From positions 97,001-161,000 of the forward strand of contig NW_026111779.1 in the NCBI RefSeq assembly GCF_024679095.1: 64,000 nucleotides of DNA. Direction: 5' to 3'. Below the pieces are notes generated by a model. The model worked only from the letters and a program-made list of their open reading frames with translations, was not told the origin of the DNA and searched no databases. Source of the DNA: Eriocheir sinensis. Its lineage: Eukaryota > Arthropoda > Malacostraca > Decapoda > Varunidae. Below, piece by piece: positions 42,556 to 64,000 of the stretch. A program made the position numbers and the translations under genes. Position 1 is the first letter of the stretch; every line of letters starts with the position of its first letter.

Positions 42556-44708
42556 ACTTCATTTTATGTGTATTTTGTATATATTTTTATATAAATCAAC
42601 GTTATTTTATGCGTCTTCGTATATATATTTTGAAACAAATTTACATTGTTTTATATGTATTTTGCATATCTATTTCAATACAAATTTACCTTACAGTATG
42701 TGCATTTTTTATATTTATTTTAATACAAATTTTAATATTTTATGTGTATTTTTGTATATATATATTTATAAAAAATGCGTTATTTTATGGCTATTTTGCA
42801 TCTTTATTTTCATACAAATTTACATTATTTTATTAATATTCTGTGTATTTATTTTGATACGATTTTACATTATTCTATTTGTGTTTTGAATATATTTTTT
42901 TTATACATATTTACATTATTTAATTAGTATTTTGTATATATATTTGATAAAAATTTACTTTAATTTAAGTGTATATGTTTATATATTTTCATTCAAACTT
43001 CCATTATTTTATGTGTATTTTGTATATGTATTTCAATACAAATTTACCTAGTTTTATGTGTATTTTGTATATTTATTTTCATACAAATTTAAATTATTTT
43101 TGTGTATTTTTGTATATAGTTTTATACAAACTTAGGTTATTTTATGAGTATTTTTTATATCTATTTTCATACAAATACACATTCTTTTATTGATATTTTG
43201 TTTATTTATTTTGACGAGAATTTAAATTATTTAATGTGTATTTTGTATATATATTTTTATACGTATTTACATCATTTCATGTGTATTTTGTATATATATT
43301 TCTATAGAAATCTACGTTATATTATGTGTATTCGTATATAGATTTTTAAACAAATTTACACTTTTATGTGTATTTTGCATATTTTTTCAATACAAATTTA
43401 CCTTATTGTATATGCATTTTGTATATTAATTTTAATACAAATTTAATTATTCTATGTGTATTTTTGTATATGTATTTTATAAAAATATGCTTTATTTTAT
43501 GGATATTTTGCATCTTTATTTTCATACAAATTTACGTTATTTTATTGATATTCTGCTCATTCATTTTGATACGATCTGACATTATTCTATGTGTATTTTG
43601 TAAATATTTTTCATACAAATATACGTTATTTTATGTGTAATTGTTTATATATTTTGACACAAATTTACAATATTTTATGGGTATTTTGTATATATATTTC
43701 AAAAGATATTTACCTAGTTTTATGTGTATTTTGAATATCTATTTTCATACAAACTCAAATTATTTATATGTATTTTTGTATATATTTCAATACAAATTTT
43801 GGTTATGTTATGTGTATTTTGTAAATCTATTTTCATTCAAATATATATTATTTTATTGGTATTTTGTTGATTTATATTGATACGAATTTACATTATTTTA
43901 TATGTACTTTTTATATATATTTTTATACGCATTTACATTATTTAATATTTATTTTGAATATATAATTTTATACAAATTCGTGGTATTTTATGTGTATTTG
44001 TATATATTTTCATATAAATTTACATTATTTTATGTGTATTTTGTACATATATTTCATTACAAATTTACCTTATTTTATGTTTATTTTGTATGTGTATTTT
44101 CTATATTTATATTTATCCAAATACACATTCTTTTATTGGTATTTTGTTTATTTATTTTAAATCGAATTACATGATTATATGTGTATTTTGTACACATTTT
44201 TTTATACGTATTTACATTATTTAATGTGTATTTTGTTTATATATTTTCATACAAATTTACGGTATTATATGTGTATTTGTATAAATATTTTGATACCAAT
44301 TTATTTTATTTCATGTATTTTGTATATATATTTCAATTCAAATTTAGCTTATTTTCTGTGTGTTTTGTATATATTTTCATACAAATTTAATTACTTCTGT
44401 GTATTTTTGTATATAGTTTTATATAAATTTACGTTATTTTATGTGTATTTTGTATATTTATATTTATACAAATACACATTCTTTTATTGGTATTTTGTTT
44501 ATTTATTTTGATACGAATTTACATTATTTTATGTGTATTTTGTATACATTTTTTATACGTATTTACTTCATTTTATGTGTATTTTGTATATATATTTTTA
44601 TAGAAATCTACGTTATTTTAGGTGTATTCGTATACATATTTTGAAACAAATTTACATTGCTTTATATGTATTTTGCATATCTATTTCAATACAAATTTAC
44701 CTTATTGT
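42556..44708 (+). repeat. Satellite block 15, T-rich orientation
   Basis: From about 42566 to 43190 it follows types 3 to 16 of the ordered unit without a gap. 43140-44090 parallels 54296-55260 (offset about 11.15 kb) but has an unexpanded TATATATT site at about 43845, like its partner at about 54992. After about 44165 it switches to monomers like the reverse complement of 2.2-3.2 kb. Confidence 0.87.
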
Positions 44709-46240
44709 ACATATAAAACAATGTAAATTTGTTTCAAAATATATGTACGAATACACATAAAATAACGTAGATTTCTATAAAAATATATATACAAAATACA
44801 CATAAAATTAAGTAAATAAGTATAAAAAAATGTAAACAAAATACACATAAAATAATGTAAATTCGAAACAAAATAAATAAACAAAATACCAATAAAAGAA
44901 TGTGTATTTGTATAAATATAAATGTACAAAATACACATACAAAATAAACATAAAATAAGGTAAATTTGTAATGAAATATGTACAAAATACACATAAAATA
45001 ATGTAAATTTATATGAAAATATATATACAAATACACATAAAATACCATGAATTTGTATAAAATTATATTCAAAATAAATATTAAATAATGTAAATGCGTA
45101 TAAAAATATATATACAAAGTACATATAAAATAATGTAAATTCGTATCAATATAAATCAACAAAATACCTATAAAATAATATATATTTGAATGAAAATAGA
45201 TTTACAAAATACATAACATAACTAAACTTTGTATTGAAATATATACAAAATACATAAAAATAATTTGAGTTTGAATGAAAATAGATATTCAAAATACACA
45301 TAAAACTAGGTAAATTTCTTTGAAATATATACAAAATACCCATAAATATTATAAATTTGTGTCAAAATATATAAACAAATACACATAAAATAACGTAAAT
45401 TTGTATGAAAAATATATACAAAATACACATAGAATAATGTCAAATCGTATCAAAATGAATGAGCAGAATATCAATAAAATAACGTAAATTTGTATGAAAA
45501 TAAAGATGCAAAATACCCATAAAATAAAGCATATTTTTATAAAAAAAAACATATAGAAAAATACACATAGAATAATTAAATTTGTATTAAAATTAATATA
45601 CAAAATGCATATACAATAAATTTAAATTTGATTATATTAAATGAAATAAATATACAAAATAAACATAAAATAAGGTAAATTTGTAATAAAATATATGTAT
45701 CAATACACATAAAATAATATAAATTTGTATGAAAATATATATACAAATACACATAAAATAACATGAATTTGTATAAAATTTGTTTCAAAATATATACGAA
45801 TACACACAATAAAATAACGTAATTTTTTTATGAAAATGTATATATAAAATACACATAAAATAATTTAAATACGTAGAAAAATATATACAAATACATAAAA
45901 TAATGTAAATTGTAAAATTAAATACACAAAATTCCAATAAAAGAATGTATATTTGTAGGAAAATATATATACAAAAACAAATAAAATAACTAAAATTTGT
46001 ATAAAAATATATACAAAAATACACAAAAATAATTTAAATTTGTTTGAAAATAGATATGCAAAATACACATAAAGTTAGGCAAATTTGTATTGAAATACAT
46101 ATACAAAACTCACATAAAATAATGTAAATTTGTATGAAAATATATAAACAAATACATATAAAATAACGTAAATTTGGATAAAATATATATACAAAATATA
46201 CATTAAATATTTTAAATATGTATAAAAATATATTATATTA
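44709..46240 (-). repeat. Satellite block 16, A-rich orientation
   Basis: The left edge is abrupt (TTATTGTACATATAAAACAA). About 44830-45560 parallels block 24 (59973-60719), and about 44980-46240 parallels block 12. It ends at junction J2. Confidence 0.87.
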
Positions 46241-46260
46241 TATATATTTTTATTGATATT
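46217..46260. other. Inversion junction J2, copy c
   Basis: Same sequence as 37357-37400, with the same continuation TTTTTATTGATATTTG into T-rich monomers. Confidence 0.88.
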
Positions 46261-49200
46261 TGCGTTATTTATGTGTATTTGGTATATGTTTTCTCATAGA
46301 AATTTACTTTATTTTATTGGTATTTTGTCTATTTATTTTGATACGAATTACATGATTATTTGTGTATTTTGTACATTTTTTTATACGTATTTACATTATT
46401 TAATGTGTATTTTGTTTATATATTTTTATACAAATTTACGTTATTATATGTGTATTTGTATAAGTATTTTGATACAAATTTACATTATTTTATGTATTTT
46501 TTATATATATCTCAATTCAAATTTAGCTTATTTTATGAGTATTTTGTATATCTATTTATTTTAATACAAATCAAATATTTAATGTTTTTTCGTATATATA
46601 TTTTTATAAAAAAATGCGTTATTTTATGGGTATTTTGCATCTTAATTTTCATACAAATTTACATTATTATATTAATATTTTCTGTATTTATTTTAATACG
46701 ATTTTACATTATTTTATTTGTGTTTTGTATCTATATTTTTTATACATATTTACATTATTTAATGTGTTTTTTGTATATATATTTGATACAAATTTACGTT
46801 ATTTTAAGTCTATATATTTATATATTTTCATTCAAATTTACATTATCTTATGTGTATTTTGTAGATGTATTTCAATACAAATTTACCTAATTTTATATGT
46901 TTTTTGTATATTTATTTTCATACAAGTTTAAATTATTTTTGTGTATTTTTGTATATTGTTTTATACAAATTTAGGTTATTCTGTGAGTATTTTGTATATC
47001 TATTTTCATACAAATACATATTCTTTTCATGATATTTTGTTTATTTATTTTGACACGAATTAACATTATTTAATGTGTATTTTGAATATATATTTTTATA
47101 CGTATTTACATTATTTCAAGTGTATTTTGTATATATATTTCTATAGAAATCTGCGTTCTTTTATGTGTATTCGTATATATATTTTGAAACAAATTTACAT
47201 TGTTTTATGTGTAGTTTGCATATTTTTTTAATACAAATTTACCTTATTGTATGTGCATTTTGTATATTAATTTTAATACAAATTTGATTAATCTATGTGT
47301 ATTTTTGTATATGTATTTTTATAAAAATATGCTTTATTTTATGGGTATTTTGCATCTTTATTTTCATAAAAATTTACATTATCTTATTGATATTCTGTGT
47401 ATTTATTTTGATATGATTTTACATTATTCTATGTGTATTTTGTATATATATTTTATATAAAATGTATTTGTTTTCATTTCATACAAATCTACATTATTTG
47501 ATGTGTTTTTTGTACATGTATTTAAATACAAATTTAACTAGTTATATGTGTATTTTGTATATCTATTTTGTGTATATATTTTCATAGAAATTTACTCTAT
47601 TTTATGAGTATTCGTATATATATTTTGATACAAATTTACATTATTAATGTGTATTTTGCATATCTATTTCAATACAAATTTACTTTATTGTACATGCATT
47701 TTGTATATTTATTTTAATACAAATTTAATTATTTTATATGTATTTTTGTATATATATTTTTATGCAAATATGCGTTATTATATGGATATTTTGCATCTTT
47801 ATTTTCATACAAATTTACATTATTTTATTGATATTCTCTTTATTTATTTTCATACGATTTAACATTATTCTATGTGTTTTTTTATATATTTTTTTATATA
47901 TATATTTACATTATTTAATGTTAATTTTGTATATATTTTTTATCCAAATTTACATTATTTTATGTGTATTTGTTTATATATTTTCATACATATTTCCACT
48001 ATTTTATGTGTTTTTTGTATATATATTTTTCTACGTATTTAAATTATTTTATGTGTATTTTGTATATACATTTTCATAAAAAATTACGTTATTTTATTGT
48101 GTGTATAAGTATATAATTTGATACAAATTTTATACAAATTCATGTTATTTAATGTGTATTTGTATATATATTTTCATACAAATTTATATTATTTTATGTG
48201 TATTTTTTCATATATTTCATTACAAATTTACCTTATTTTATGTTTATTTTGTATATTTATTTCATTCAATTTTAAATTATTTTATGTGTATATTTGTATT
48301 TGTATTTAGGTTATTTTATGTGTATTTTGTATATATATTTTCATCCAAAATTACATTATTTTATTGGTATTTCTTAATTTAATTCGATACGAATATAGAT
48401 TATTTTATAGGTATTTTGTATACATATTTTTATACTCATTTACATTATCTAATGTGTGTTTTGTATATATATTTTTATGCAAATTTATCTAATGTTCATT
48501 TTTGAACATATATTTTTATAGAAATTTGCGTTATTTTATGTATATAGTTTTATATAAATTTACGTTATTTTATGTGCATTTTGTATATTTATATTTATAC
48601 AAATACACATTCTTTTATTGGTATATTGTTTATTTACATTTATACGAATTTACATTATTTTATGTGTATTTTGTTTACATTTTTTTATACGTATGTACTT
48701 AATTTTATGTGTATTTTGTATATGTATTTTTATAGAAATCTACGTTATTTTATGTGTATTCGTATATATATTTTGAAACAAATTTACATTACTTTATATG
48801 TATTTTCCATATCTATTTCAATACAAATTTACCTTATTGTATGTGCATTTTGTATATTTATTTTAATACAAGTTCAAATATTTAATGTGTATTTTGGTAT
48901 CAATAATTAAAAAAAAAAATGCGTTATTTTATAGGTATTTTGCATCTTAATTTTCATTTTATATGCACTTTGTATATATATTTTTATACGCTCTTACATT
49001 ATTTAATATTTATTTTGAATATAATTTTTTATACAAATTCATGGTATTTTATGTGTATTTGTATATATATTTTCATATAAATTTACATTATTGTATGTGT
49101 ATTTTGTACATATATTTTATTACAAATCTACCTTATTTTATGTTTATTTTGTATGTGTATTTTGTATATTTATATTTATCCAAATACACATTCTTTTATT

Positions 49201-49903
49201 GGTATTTTTTTATTTAATGAGTATTTTTTATATATATTTTATACAAATTTATGTTAATTTAAGTGTATTTGTTTATATATTTTCATTCAAATTTACATTA
49301 TTTTATGTGTATTTTGTATATATATTTCTTTACAAATTTACGTAATTTTATGTGTATTTTGTATATTTATTTTCATACAAATTTAACTTATTTTTGTGTA
49401 TTTTTATATATAGTTTTATACAAATTCACGTTATTTTATGTGTATTTTGTATATGTATTTTCATACAAATACACATTCTTTTATTGATATTTTAACTATT
49501 TATTTTGACACGAATTTACATTATTTAATGTGTATTTAGTATATATATTTTTATACGTATTTACAACATTTCATGTATATTTTGTATATATATTTCTATA
49601 GAAATCTACGTTATTTTATGTATATTCGTATATATATTTTGAAACAAATCTACATTATTTTATGTGTATTTTGTATATATATTTCATTATAAATTTGCCT
49701 TATTTTAAGTTTATTTTTATATCCATTTTCATTCAAATTCAAATCATTTTATGTTTATATATTTATTTGTATTTACGTTATTTTATGTGTATTTTCTATA
49801 TATATTTTCATTCAAAATTACATTATTTTATCGGTATTTTGTTCATTTATTTCGATACGAATTTAGATTATTTCATCTGTATTTTCTATACATATACATA
49901 TAG
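46241..49903 (+). repeat. Satellite block 17, T-rich orientation
   Basis: Direct paralog of block 13 and shorter by about 1.4 kb. 46260-48900 follows 37400-39990, then about 48950-49215 follows 1310-1580. At about 49210 the sequence jumps (GGTATTTTTTTATTTAATGA) to rejoin block 13 at about 41790 and follows it to junction J1 (49886-49905). Confidence 0.87.
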
Positions 49904-49905
49904 AG
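49886..49905. other. Inversion junction J1, copy d (reverse)
   Basis: Same 20-mer as 42461-42480, followed by TAGATTTCTATGAAAATAT and a 2.2-kb A-rich block. Confidence 0.9.
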
Positions 49906-52103
49906 TAGATTTCTATGAAAATATATATTCAAAATACATATAAAACTATGTAAATAAGTATAAAAATATATATATCAAATACACCAAAAAAAATGAAAAT
50001 TCGTATCAAAATAAATAAATAAAATTCCGATAAAAGAACGTATATTTGTAGGAAAATAAATATACAAAATACACATAAAATTACGAAAATTTAAATAAAA
50101 ATATATACAAAAATACACAAAATTAATTACAATTTTTATGAAAATAGATATACAAAATACACATATAATTAGTTAAATTTGTATTTAAATACATGTACAA
50201 AATTCATATAAAATAATGTAAATTTGTATGAAATGAAAACAAATTCACATAAAATAACGTACATTGGTATAAAATAGATATACAAAATATACATAGCATA
50301 ATGTAAAATCGCATCAAAATAAATACACAGAATATCAATAAAATAATGTAATTTTGTATGAAAATAAAGATGCAAAATACCCATAAAATAAAGCATATTT
50401 TTATAAAAATACATATACAAAAATACACATAGAATAGCTAAATTTGTATTAAAATTAATATACAAAATGCACGTACAATAAGGTAAATTTGTATTGATAA
50501 AATATGCAAAATGCACATAAAACAATGTATATTTGTTTCAAAATATATATACGAATACACATAAAATAACGTATATTTCTATAGAAATATATATACAAAA
50601 TACACATGAAATGACGTAAATACGTATAAAAATATATATACACAATACACATTAAATAATGTAAAGTCGCATCAAAATAAATAAACAAAATATCAATAAA
50701 AGAATGTGTATTTGTATGAAAATAGATATACAAAATACTCATAAAATATTGTAAATTTGAATAAAACTCTATACAAAAAATACACAAAAAATAATTTAAA
50801 TTTGTATAAAATATATATACAAAATACACATGAAATTAGGGAAATTTCTATTGAAATACATATACAAAATACACATAAAATAATGTAAATTTGAATAAAA
50901 ATATATAAACAAATACACTTAAAGTAACGAAAATTTGTATGAAATATATATAGAAAATACACATTAAATAATGTAAATATGTATAAAAAAATATATATAA
51001 AACACAAATAGAATAATGTAAAATAGTATCAAAATAAATACACAGAATATTAATAAAATATTGTACATGTATACACATAAAATATTTAAATTTGTATTGA
51101 AATAAATATACAAAATGCACATACAATAAGGTAAACTTCTATTGAAAGAGATATGCAAAAATACATATAAAACAATGTAAAATTGTTTCAAAATATACAT
51201 AATAATACTCATAAAATAACGAATATTTCTATAAAATATATATAAAAAATACACAAAATTAAGTAAATACGTATAAAAATGTAAACAAAATACACATAAA
51301 ATAATGTAAACTCGAAACAAAATAAATAAACAAAATACCAATAAAAGAATGTTTATTTGTATAAATATAAATGTACAAATACAAAATAAACATAAAATAA
51401 TGTAAATTTGTAATGAAATATATGTACAAAATACACATAAAATTATGTAAATTTATATGAAAATATATATACAAATACACCTAAAATACCATGAATTTGT
51501 ATAAAATTATATATTCAAAATTAATATTAAATAATGTTATTGCATATAAAAATATATATACAAAGTACATATAAAATAATGTAAATTCGTATCAATATAA
51601 ATCAACAAAATACCAATAAAATAATATATATTTGAATGAAAATAGATTTAAAAAATACACATAACATAACTAAAATTTGTATTGAAATATATACAAAAAA
51701 ACATAAAAATAATTTGAGTTTGTATGAAAATAGATATTCAAAATATATATAAAACTAGGTAAATTTCTTTTGAAATATATATACAAAATACCCATAAAAT
51801 ATTGTAAATTTGTGTCAAAATATATAAACAAATACACATAAAATAACTTAAAATAACGTAAATATGTATCAAATATATATACAAAAAACACATTAAATAA
51901 TGTAAATATGTATAAAAAAATATATACAAAACATAAATAAAATAATGTAAAATCGTATCAAAATAAATACAGAAAATATTAATAAAATAATGTAAATTTG
52001 TATGAAAATTAAGATGCAAAATAACCATAAAATAACGCATATTTTATATAAATATATATATACGAAAAAACATAAAATATTTGATTTTGTATTAAAATAA
52101 TAG
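49904..52103 (-). repeat. Satellite block 18, A-rich orientation
   Basis: 49904-51010 is the reverse complement of about 29080-30230, so with block 7 it forms an inverted pair around J1. Further right it changes to monomers like 44830-45330 (reverse of the 32-kb family), then like 16100-16310. It is thus a composite of at least three sources and ends abruptly at about 52103. Confidence 0.85.
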
Positions 52104-54078
52104 ATATACATTCTTTTATTGGTATTTTGTTTATTTATTTTGTTTTGAATTTACATTATTTTATGTGTATTTTCTTTACATTTTTTTATACGTATTTACT
52201 TAATTTTATGTGTATTTTGTATATATATTTTTATAGAAATCTACGTTATTTTATGTGTATTCGTATATATATTTTGAAACAAATTTACATTGTTTTACGT
52301 GTATTTTTGCATATTTCTTTCAATAGAAGTTTACCTTATTGTATGTGCATTTTGTATAATTATTTCAATACAAATTTAAGTATTTTATGTGTATTTTGGT
52401 ATATATATTTTTATAAGAAATGCGCTATTTGATGGGAATTTTGCATCTTTATTTTCATACAAATTTACATGATTTTATTGATATTCGGTGTATTTATTTT
52501 GATACGATTTTACATTATTCTATTTGTGTTTTGTATATATATTTTTTATACATATTTACATTATTTAATTAGTATTTTATATATATATTTGATACAAATT
52601 TACGTTATTTTAAGTGAATACGTTTATATATTTTCATTCAAATTTCCATTATTTTATGTGTATTTTGTATATGTATTTCAATACAAATCTACCTAATTTT
52701 ATGTGTATTTTGTATATTTATTTTCATACAAATTTAAATTTTTTTTTGTGTATTTTTGTATAAAGTTTTATACAAACTTAGGTTATTTTATAAGTATGTT
52801 GTATATCTATTTTCATACAAATACACATTCTTTTATTGATATTTTGTTTATTTATTTTGAAGAGAATTTAAATTATTTAATGTGTATTTTGTATATATAT
52901 ATTTTTATACGTATTTACATCATTTCATGTGTATTTTGTATATATATTTCTATAGAAATCTACGTTATTTTATGTGTATTCGTATATAGATTTTTAAACA
53001 AATTTACGCTTTAATGTGCATTTTGTATATTTTTTCAATACAAATTTACCTTATTGTACGTGCATTTTGTATATTAATTTTAATACAAATTTAACTATTC
53101 TATGAGTATTTTTGTTTATGTATTTAAAAAAAAATATGCTTTATTTTATGGGTATTTTGCATCTTTATTTTCATACAAAATTACATTATTTTATTGATAT
53201 TCTGTGTTTTTATTTTGATACGATTTTACAATATTCTATGTGTATTTTGTATATATTTTTCATTTAATTTAGCTTATTTTATGTGTATTTTGTATATTTA
53301 TATATTTTAATACAAAATCAAATATTTTATGTTTTTTCGTATATATATTTTTATAAAAAATGCGTTATTTTATGGGTATTTTGCATCTTAATTTTCATAC
53401 AAATTTACATTATTTTATTAATATTTTCTGTATTTATTTTGATACGATTTTACATTATTTTATTTGTGTTTAGTATATATATTTTTTATACATATTTACA
53501 TTATTTAATGTGTTTTTTATATATATATATTTGATACAAATTTACATTATTTTAAGTCTATATGATTATATATTTTCATTCAAATTTACATTATTTTCTG
53601 TGTATTTTGTATATGTATTTCATTTCAAATTTACCTAATTTTATGTTTTTTGTATATTTATTTTCATACAAGTTTAAATTATTTTTGTGTATTTTTGTTT
53701 ATAGTTTTATACAAATTTAGGTTATTTTATGTGTATTTTGTATATCTTTTTTCATACAAATACACATTCTTTTCATGATATTTTGTTTATTTATTTTGAC
53801 ACGAATTAACATTATTTAATGTGTATTTTGTATATATATTTTTATACGTATTTACATTATTTCAAGTGTATTTTGTATATATATTTCTATAGAAATCTGC
53901 GTTATTTTATGTGTATTCGTATATATATTTTGAAACAAATTTACATTGTTTTATGTGTATTTTGCATATTTTTTCAATACAAATTTACCTTATTGTATGT
54001 GTATTTTGTATATTAATTTTAATACAAATTTGATTAAACTATGTGTATTTTTTGTATATGTATTTTTATAAAAATATG
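52104..54078 (+). repeat. Satellite block 19, T-rich orientation
   Basis: Starts mid-monomer (TAGATATACATTCTTTTATT). Contains a single ATGCGCTATTTGATGGG marker at 52420 and runs through types 8 to 16 and 1 to 4 up to about 53010. From about 53270 to 54050 it parallels 37660-38440. Confidence 0.85.
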
Positions 54079-54201
54079 TAATTAGTTAAATTTGTATTTA
54101 AATACATGTACAAAATACACATAAAATAATGTAAATTTGTATGAAATGAAAACAAATTCACATAAAATAACGTACATTTGTATAAAATAGATATACAAAA
54201 T
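54079..54201 (-). repeat. Mini-inversion of about 122 bp
   Basis: A-rich AATTAGTTAAATTTGTATTT to ATAGATATACAAAATA. It matches the A-rich segment near 50165-50285, so it looks like a short piece of that block placed inside a T-rich block. Confidence 0.85.
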
Positions 54202-56340
<2,139 letters not shown>

Positions 56341-56431
56341 ACAAAAATAAATACAGAATGCACAAAAACAGATATGCAAAATACATATAAAGAATGTAAA
56401 TTTGTTTCAAAATATATATACGAATACATAT
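56341..56431 (-). repeat. Mini-inversion of about 91 bp, partner of 33491-33583
   Basis: Same two A-rich monomers and same two edges (GTATAACAAAAATAAATACA on the left, ATGACATGGGTATTTTGAAT on the right), with a few substitutions and a 2-bp length difference. Confidence 0.88.
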
Positions 56432-59972
<3,541 letters not shown>

Positions 59973-60719
59973 ATAAAAAAATGTAACCAAAATACACATA
60001 AAATAATGTAAATTCGAAACAAAATAAATAAACAAAATACCAATAAAAAAAAGTGTATTTGTATAAATATAAATGTACAAAATACACATACAAAATAAAC
60101 ATAAAATAAGGTAAATTTGTAATGAAATATATGTACAAAATACACATAAAATAATGTAAATTTATATGAAAATATATATACAAATACACAAAAAATACCA
60201 TGAATTTGTATAAAATTATACATTCAAAATAAATATTAAACAATGTAAATGCGTATAAAAATATATATAAAAAGTACATATAAAATATGTAAATTCGTAT
60301 CAATATAAATCAACAAAATACCAATAAAATAATATATATCTGAATGAAAATAGATTTACAAAATACACATAACATAACTAAAATTTGTATTGAAATATAT
60401 ACAAAAATACATATAAATAATTTGAGTTTGTATGAAAATAGATATTCAAAATACACATAAAAACTAGGTAAATTTCTTTTGAAATATATATACAAAATAC
60501 CCATTAAATATTGTAAATTTGTGTCAAAATATATAAACAAATACACATAAAATAACGTAAATTTGTATAAAAATATATACAAAATACACATAGAATAATG
60601 TCAAATCGTATCAAAATGAATGAGCAGAATATCAATAAAATAACGTAAATTTGTATGAAAATAAAGATGCAAAATACCCATAAAATAAAGGATATTTTTA
60701 TAAAAATACATATACAAAA
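59973..60719 (-). repeat. Satellite block 24, A-rich orientation
   Basis: Parallels 44830-45560 in the same orientation. Both edges are abrupt (CTGTGTATATAAAAAAATGT on the left, ACATATACAAAAATTTACAT on the right), with no shared junction elsewhere in the window. Confidence 0.85.

Positions 60720-64000
<3,281 letters not shown>

Overview
The whole 64 kb is one extremely AT-rich satellite array. I found no protein-coding gene, RNA gene, transposon-coding region or CRISPR array, and no unique-sequence island. The basic unit is a monomer of about 45 bp (usually 44-48), built around landmarks such as TTTACATTATTTTATG, TGTATTTTGTATATAT and TTTTCATACAAA. By my count the consensus has 25 T, 14 A, 3 G and 3 C, so the two strands differ strongly (T-rich and A-rich) and monomer direction can be read by eye. 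A long, diverged minisatellite with higher-order structure, inversions and long (TA)n tracts is typical of eukaryotic nuclear heterochromatin (pericentromeric, subtelomeric or a knob). I cannot name the species.

Orientation: the array falls into 25 blocks with 24 switches. T-rich (+) blocks are 1-2180, 3212-11630, 16631-18926, 20361-30220, 31911-33490, 33584-36090, 37379-42478, 42556-44708, 46241-49903, 52104-54078, 54202-56340, 56432-59972 and 60720-64000. The intervals between them are A-rich (-), and four of these are only about 80-120 bp.

Higher-order structure: monomers are not interchangeable. About 16 recognisable types follow one another in a fixed order, giving a higher-order repeat of about 715 bp, seen complete at about 10108-10821. 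Derived forms are a compound repeat of about 1036 bp (about 23 monomers, two shortened passes of the order; 6.8-8.9, 21.9-24.4 and 61-64 kb) and a larger unit of about 2.73 kb (8.6-11.4, 24.2-27.2, 27.2-29.9 kb).

History: several inversion junctions occur two to four times with the same local sequence (for example 11621/30211/42461/49886, 16611/37357/46217, 18921/33489/56336). The inversions therefore came first and were later copied by multi-kilobase duplications. The youngest visible event is a 304-bp tandem duplication at 26408-27015. Six (TA)n arrays of about 106-221 bp sit where paralogous copies have only a short TATATA tract, so they look like microsatellites born inside the satellite.

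Reading frames: the T-rich strand of the consensus contains no TAA, TAG or TGA, and the period is a multiple of three. All three frames of that strand therefore stay open for long stretches, while the A-rich strand is closed in all three. This explains the many long open frames (up to about 294 codons); I do not call any of them a gene.
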